DNA from: Candidatus Latescibacterota bacterium
Lineage (GTDB): Bacteria > JAAXHH01
NCBI GenBank assembly: GCA_022821085.1
Contig: JAJEEG010000006.1
Location: 1,199,330 to 1,263,329 of the forward strand
Length of the DNA stretch: 64,000 nt
Direction: 5' to 3'
Shown: piece after piece, positions 60,697 to 64,000 of the stretch
Layout: each line of letters begins with the position of its first letter
Numbering within the stretch: the stretch's first letter is position 1
Notes under the pieces: model-generated
Told to the model about the DNA's origin: nothing
The model's input: only the letters and a program-made list of their open reading frames with translations
Database searches by the model: none
Translations under genes and position numbers: made by a program

Positions 60697-61644
60697 ATGA
60701 ACAGTATCGTGGTATTCAGCGGCTCTTCCCATCCCGCGCTGTCGGAAGAGGTATGCCACTATCTGAACGTGCCGCTGAAAGCAAGTTCCCTGACGCGATT
60801 CAGCAACGACTGCCTCCAGGTCCAGTTGAATGCGAACTGCCGGGAAGGCGATGTCTACATCATCCAACCGCTGGGTCCTCCGGTGCAGGAGAACCTGGTC
60901 GAGCTGCTGTTGATGCTGGATGCCGCCCGCGGGGCGTCGGCGGCGCGCACCACCGCCGTGCTGCCTTATTACTCCTACTCGAGATCCGACAAGAAGGATG
61001 CTCCCCGCATATCCATCGCCGGCCGCCTGGTCGCCGATCTGCTGGGAACGGCAGGCGCCAATCGCATACTCACCCTGCAAATGCACCAACCGCAGGTTCA
61101 CGGTTTTTTCAGTATCCCGGTAGACCATCTGAATGCGATCAAGGTACTGGCCCAGCACTTTCAGCAGCGGGATCTGAGCAATACGGTTGTGGTTTCACCG
61201 GACCTGGGCAACGCGAAGTACGCTGCCCATTTCGCGCGGCAGTTGATGTTGCCGGTGGCGGCGGGCAACAAGCGCCGCATCTCGGACGAAAAGGTCGTGA
61301 TCGACATGATCGTGGGAGACGTTTCCGGCAAGAACGCGATCATCATGGACGATGAGATCGCAACCGGCGGCAGCATTTTCGAACTGATCCAACGGTTGGA
61401 AGAACGTAACGTGCAGCGGATTTCCGTCGTTTGTACGCACGGCATATTCAGCGGCGGGGCCACAGAACGGTTCAGGAACTGTTCCCGGATCGACGAAATC
61501 GTCACGACGAACACGGTACCCATCGGTGAAGACAAGCGACTTCCCCACATGGTCATCCTTTCCGTCGCTTCGCTCCTGGCGGAAACGATTCGAAGGATCC
61601 ACAATGGAGAATCGGTGAGCAGCCTGTTTGCCGATACGATGTAG
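60697..61644 (+). CDS. prs: ribose-phosphate pyrophosphokinase
   Basis: A 315-residue PRPP synthetase making phosphoribosyl pyrophosphate from ribose 5-phosphate and ATP. PYYSYSRSDKKDAPRISI and the PRPP loop MDDEIATGGSI are the main motifs; the length is usual. ATG at 60697 is chosen as the first in-frame start near the family N terminus (MNSIVVFSGSSHP). It follows the lamin-tail gene by 119 bases. Confidence 0.93.
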   Translation: MNSIVVFSGSSHPALSEEVCHYLNVPLKASSLTRFSNDCLQVQLNANCREGDVYIIQPLGPPVQENLVELLLMLDAARGASAARTTAVLPYYSYSRSDKKDAPRISIAGRLVADLLGTAGANRILTLQMHQPQVHGFFSIPVDHLNAIKVLAQHFQQRDLSNTVVVSPDLGNAKYAAHFARQLMLPVAAGNKRRISDEKVVIDMIVGDVSGKNAIIMDDEIATGGSIFELIQRLEERNVQRISVVCTHGIFSGGATERFRNCSRIDEIVTTNTVPIGEDKRLPHMVILSVASLLAETIRRIHNGESVSSLFADTM

Positions 61645-61651
61645 GATACGG

Positions 61652-61670
61652 CCGGGAGGGCTGCTCCCGG
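61652..61670 (+). terminator. short GC hairpin after prs
   Basis: CCGGGAG pairs with CTCCCGG around a five-base loop, 7 bases after the stop. There is no T run, so termination is uncertain. Confidence 0.35.
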
Positions 61671-61756
61671 ACGGCCGGGGTGGCCGAGCCGGCCGCACGA
61701 CGCAGGACGAATTTTAAAACCAAACGCGGGACTAACCCGAATCAGGGAGGAAAAGG

Positions 61757-62875
61757 ATGGACCAGATCAAGCGGCGCGAGTTTCTGAAGACAGCATCAAC
61801 GGCCGGATTGGCCGGTGGGGCCGCACTCATGGCTGGCTGCGGATCGGGGCAGGAAAGTAGTGGTCCCGCCATCCGCACGGACAGGACCTATGAATGGAAG
61901 ATGGTCACCACCTGGACGCCCAATCTGCCCATATTGCAGGAGAGTGCACGACTCCTTTCCCAATGGGTGGAGGAAATGTCCGAGGGCAGGATGAAGATCA
62001 CGGTGTATGCGGGCGGCGAACTGATTCCGGCCCTCGAGGGATTCGAAGCGGTCAGCCAGGGTGTGGCGGAAATGGGACACGGCGCCGCGTACTACTGGGC
62101 GGGGAAGGCGCCCGCCACGCAGTTCTTCTCGTCGGTGCCCTTCGGGATGAACGCGCAACAGGTCACCGCCTGGCTTTACAGCGGCGGCGGGCTGGAGCTG
62201 TGGGAGCAAATCTACGCACCCTTCAACCTGATCCCCATGCCCGCGGGCAATACCGGCTTCCAGATGGGCGGCTGGTTCAGAAAGGAAATCAACACCGCCG
62301 ACGACCTGCAGGGACTGAAGATGCGTATTCCGGGCCTGGGGGGCGACGTGATCAAGCGGGCGGGCGGTTCGGCCATTCTGTCCCCCGTCGGCGAGATCTA
62401 CACCAACCTCGAACGCGGCGTCATCGACGCGACCGAATGGATCGGCCCGTACCACGATTACCTCATGGGCTTCTACCGGGCGGCCCAGTACTACTACTAT
62501 CCGGGTTGGCACGAGCCGGGCACCGTGACGGAACTCATGGTCAACAAGAGCGCCTTCGAGGAACTTCCGGCTTATCTGCAAACGGTGATCCGGACCGCGG
62601 CGGCGCGATCGACGCACTGGGTGCTGTCCGAATTCGACGCCAAGAACAACGAGTATCTTCAGAAGCTGGTCAACGAAGAAGGCGTACAGCTCAAGCGCTT
62701 TCCGGATACCGTGCTCACGACCCTCAAGGGATACGCGGATGAAGTCATTGCCCAGCTGATCGAAACGGACGAAGACAGCAGACGGGTGTACGAGTCCTTC
62801 ACGTCATTCCGGAACACGGTAAGCGGATGGACGGACCTGGGAGAGAAGATCTACTACTCTGGCGCCATGGGGTAG
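61757..62875 (+). CDS. TRAP transporter DctP-type solute-binding lipoprotein
   Basis: A 372-residue periplasmic binding protein. KRREFLKTAS and LMAGC (C28) give a Tat-type lipoprotein signal. WKMVTTWTPNLPILQESARLLSQWVEEMSEGRMKI and the conserved Arg of LKMRIPGLGGDVI are DctP features; the group binds organic acids. No DctQ or DctM gene is in view. GGGAGGAAAAGG precedes ATG. Confidence 0.88.
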   Translation: MDQIKRREFLKTASTAGLAGGAALMAGCGSGQESSGPAIRTDRTYEWKMVTTWTPNLPILQESARLLSQWVEEMSEGRMKITVYAGGELIPALEGFEAVSQGVAEMGHGAAYYWAGKAPATQFFSSVPFGMNAQQVTAWLYSGGGLELWEQIYAPFNLIPMPAGNTGFQMGGWFRKEINTADDLQGLKMRIPGLGGDVIKRAGGSAILSPVGEIYTNLERGVIDATEWIGPYHDYLMGFYRAAQYYYYPGWHEPGTVTELMVNKSAFEELPAYLQTVIRTAAARSTHWVLSEFDAKNNEYLQKLVNEEGVQLKRFPDTVLTTLKGYADEVIAQLIETDEDSRRVYESFTSFRNTVSGWTDLGEKIYYSGAMG

Positions 62876-62911
62876 GGCGGCAGCGGTACAGGGCGGTAAA
62901 CCGGCAGGGCG

Positions 62912-63628
62912 CTATCCGTCGAAAACGCCTTCGATCCGGGCGATCCAGCCCGTCATCGCGTCGCAGTACAGCAGGTCGTTTCCGCAACGCGCCAGGCCGT
63001 GCGGTTCAGGGTGATCCGGACCGATATGGATCTCGTCGCGCACGTCGCCGGTCTCGACGTCCATCTTCGCGATGACGCGGTCCACCTTGAATACCATCCA
63101 CAGGGCGTCGTCATCGGTCCTCACGACGCCGTGGCCGGCGTTATATGGCAGCGGAATCACGCGCTTTACCGACCAGTCCGGGATCCGGACCTGCGTGAGC
63201 GTCTTCTCCTGGAGCGTACTCAGCCAGATCGTGCCGGTTTCCACGAAATCATAGTCCAGGCCGTGGGTGCCTCCGGGCGCGGGAAGCGGCCGGCGGAGCA
63301 GGGTGGCACCGGTCCGCGGGTCGACCTTGAGGATCTCGCCCGTTCCGGGCGGCGCGTCGGTTTCCTTCGAGAAGCGCCAGCGTTCACCCGGGCCGTTCGC
63401 GGCCAGCCACAGCCCGCCTTCGCCGTAAGACATCCCGCTCGTGTTGGAGGACTCCGTCGGCAACTCGCGCAGTATCCTGCTGGCGCCGTACTCGTGGGGA
63501 GCTTCCAGGGCGAGGAGCGCGATGCGATCGGTGAATTGATCGACGACCCACAGGCCTTCATCGGTGACCTGCAGACCGTTGGGCGCACTGTACGGCGCCC
63601 GCATGTACCGGGTGATCCTGGGGTTCAT
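62912..63628 (-). CDS. Vgb/SMP-30-like beta-propeller protein
   Basis: A 238-residue propeller with repeats such as DEGLWVVDQFTDRIALL, EGGLWLAANG, TGTIWLSTLQ and DALWMVFKVDRVIAKMD. No signal peptide. Streptogramin B lyase-like and gluconolactonase-like proteins share this plan. The start overlaps the upstream PhyH stop by 4 bases. Confidence 0.78.
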   Translation of the reverse strand: MNPRITRYMRAPYSAPNGLQVTDEGLWVVDQFTDRIALLALEAPHEYGASRILRELPTESSNTSGMSYGEGGLWLAANGPGERWRFSKETDAPPGTGEILKVDPRTGATLLRRPLPAPGGTHGLDYDFVETGTIWLSTLQEKTLTQVRIPDWSVKRVIPLPYNAGHGVVRTDDDALWMVFKVDRVIAKMDVETGDVRDEIHIGPDHPEPHGLARCGNDLLYCDAMTGWIARIEGVFDG

Positions 63629-64000
63629 GACGGTTTCCGGTCCTTGAGACGGGTCCAGCCCCTGCCCGGGTTATAGGGCTTTGCGTCGTGGTAACGGTCG
63701 CGCAGTTCCCTGAAGGCTTCCGGCGTCGTGACCTCCCGCTCGGGATGATTCGAATCCCGGATCACGAAGTCGGCCTCGCTCGGATAGCAGGCCATGGTGA
63801 CCGGGTCCCGTTCCGGCGTGTAGGTCTCCGGATCCTCTTCCGAGTTGTTCGGCGCGTCCATGGATTGATACCGCAGGTCAATACTCCAGCGAACGATCCC
63901 GGAATGGTTCACGAAGGAGGCGTGAGGGGTCAGATTGGTCATGAACAGGACGTCGCCCCGTTTCATTTCCAGTGGAACAGGTCGGTTCTCCGGCAGTTCC
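63625..64000 (-). CDS. PhyH family protein, N terminus beyond window
   Basis: The C-terminal 124 or so residues of a PhyH-like oxygenase; the frame remains open to the window edge. PLEMKRGDVLFMTNLTPHASFVNHSGIVRWSIDLRYQ carries the distal His ligand and the oxoglutarate Arg. The stop overlaps the beta-propeller start by 4 bases, so the two are coupled. Confidence 0.85.
   Translation of the reverse strand, partial: ELPENRPVPLEMKRGDVLFMTNLTPHASFVNHSGIVRWSIDLRYQSMDAPNNSEEDPETYTPERDPVTMACYPSEADFVIRDSNHPEREVTTPEAFRELRDRYHDAKPYNPGRGWTRLKDRKPS

Noticed and set aside
1-64000. tRNA, rRNA, insertion sequence or prophage genes
   Set aside because: None of the expected sequence patterns, transposase motifs or terminal inverted repeats were seen by eye; a tRNA scan would be the decisive check.

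Overview
The window reads as one contiguous, gene-dense, GC-rich chromosome segment from a Gram-negative bacterium. Evidence for the envelope type is a TolC/RND/MFP tripartite pump, several Tat and lipoprotein signal peptides, and SPFH proteins of the HflK/HflC type. Four phytanoyl-CoA dioxygenase (PhyH) family genes, sialidase-like BNR proteins, sugar-acid dehydratases, a TRAP binding protein and GMC/gluconate-dehydrogenase genes give it the flavour of an uncultured marine or soil heterotroph (Latescibacterota, Poribacteria or Gemmatimonadota-like). That placement is inference; there is no rRNA or other phylogenetic marker here. I saw no tRNA, rRNA, CRISPR array, insertion sequence or phage gene.

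Layout. 1-3.7 kb: end of an unknown gene, a class III aminotransferase and an acetoacetate-decarboxylase-like protein (minus), then a divergent aldo/keto reductase. 3.7-9.4 kb: RND efflux operon (adaptor, pump, TolC; minus). 9.6-16.3 kb: a GT9 glycosyltransferase, then the ATP-grasp / alpha-E / transglutaminase operon with an appended two-part esterase-like gene. 16.7-26.2 kb: a seven-gene plus-strand cluster holding a metal permease fused to an HflK-like SPFH domain, HflC, a third SPFH protein, a periplasmic binding protein with no ABC transporter, a small membrane protein, a ZIP transporter and a Cu-type P1B ATPase. 26.2-31.6 kb: a convergent, tightly overlapped minus-strand signalling operon (STAS antagonist, receiver-PP2C phosphatase, RsbW-like kinase, a second copy of the same binding protein, histidine kinase). 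31.7-33.7 kb: two divergent PhyH genes. 33.8-39.9 kb: a suf operon (rrf2-sufB-C-D-sufT-sufS) with a promoter overlapped by direct repeats. 40.1-45.7 kb: two BNR proteins, two sugar-acid dehydratases and an HpaI-type aldolase. 45.8-49.5 kb: a Tat-exported aminotransferase with a GMC oxidoreductase and its small subunit. 49.7-57.5 kb: a plus-strand run (LD-carboxypeptidase, 2-hydroxyacid dehydrogenase, Ppx/GppA, PhyH, IlvD/Edd, isochorismatase-like, PfkB). 57.5-64 kb: GcvT, a lamin-tail repeat protein, PRPP synthetase, TRAP binding protein, a beta-propeller and a truncated PhyH.

The strongest candidate for an undescribed system is 16.7-31.6 kb. Two paralogous type I periplasmic binding proteins sit in two facing operons, one with metal transporters and SPFH scaffold proteins, the other with a histidine kinase and a partner-switching cascade. 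I infer an envelope metal-homeostasis or membrane-microdomain system sensed through a binding protein and relayed by phosphorylation and a PP2C/anti-sigma switch.

A second window-wide theme is short in-frame tandem repeats (mostly 9, 18 or 21 bases, one of 34 and one of 72) inserted in otherwise conserved enzymes and in intergenic gaps. They usually encode Gly/Pro/Asp/Glu-rich linkers.
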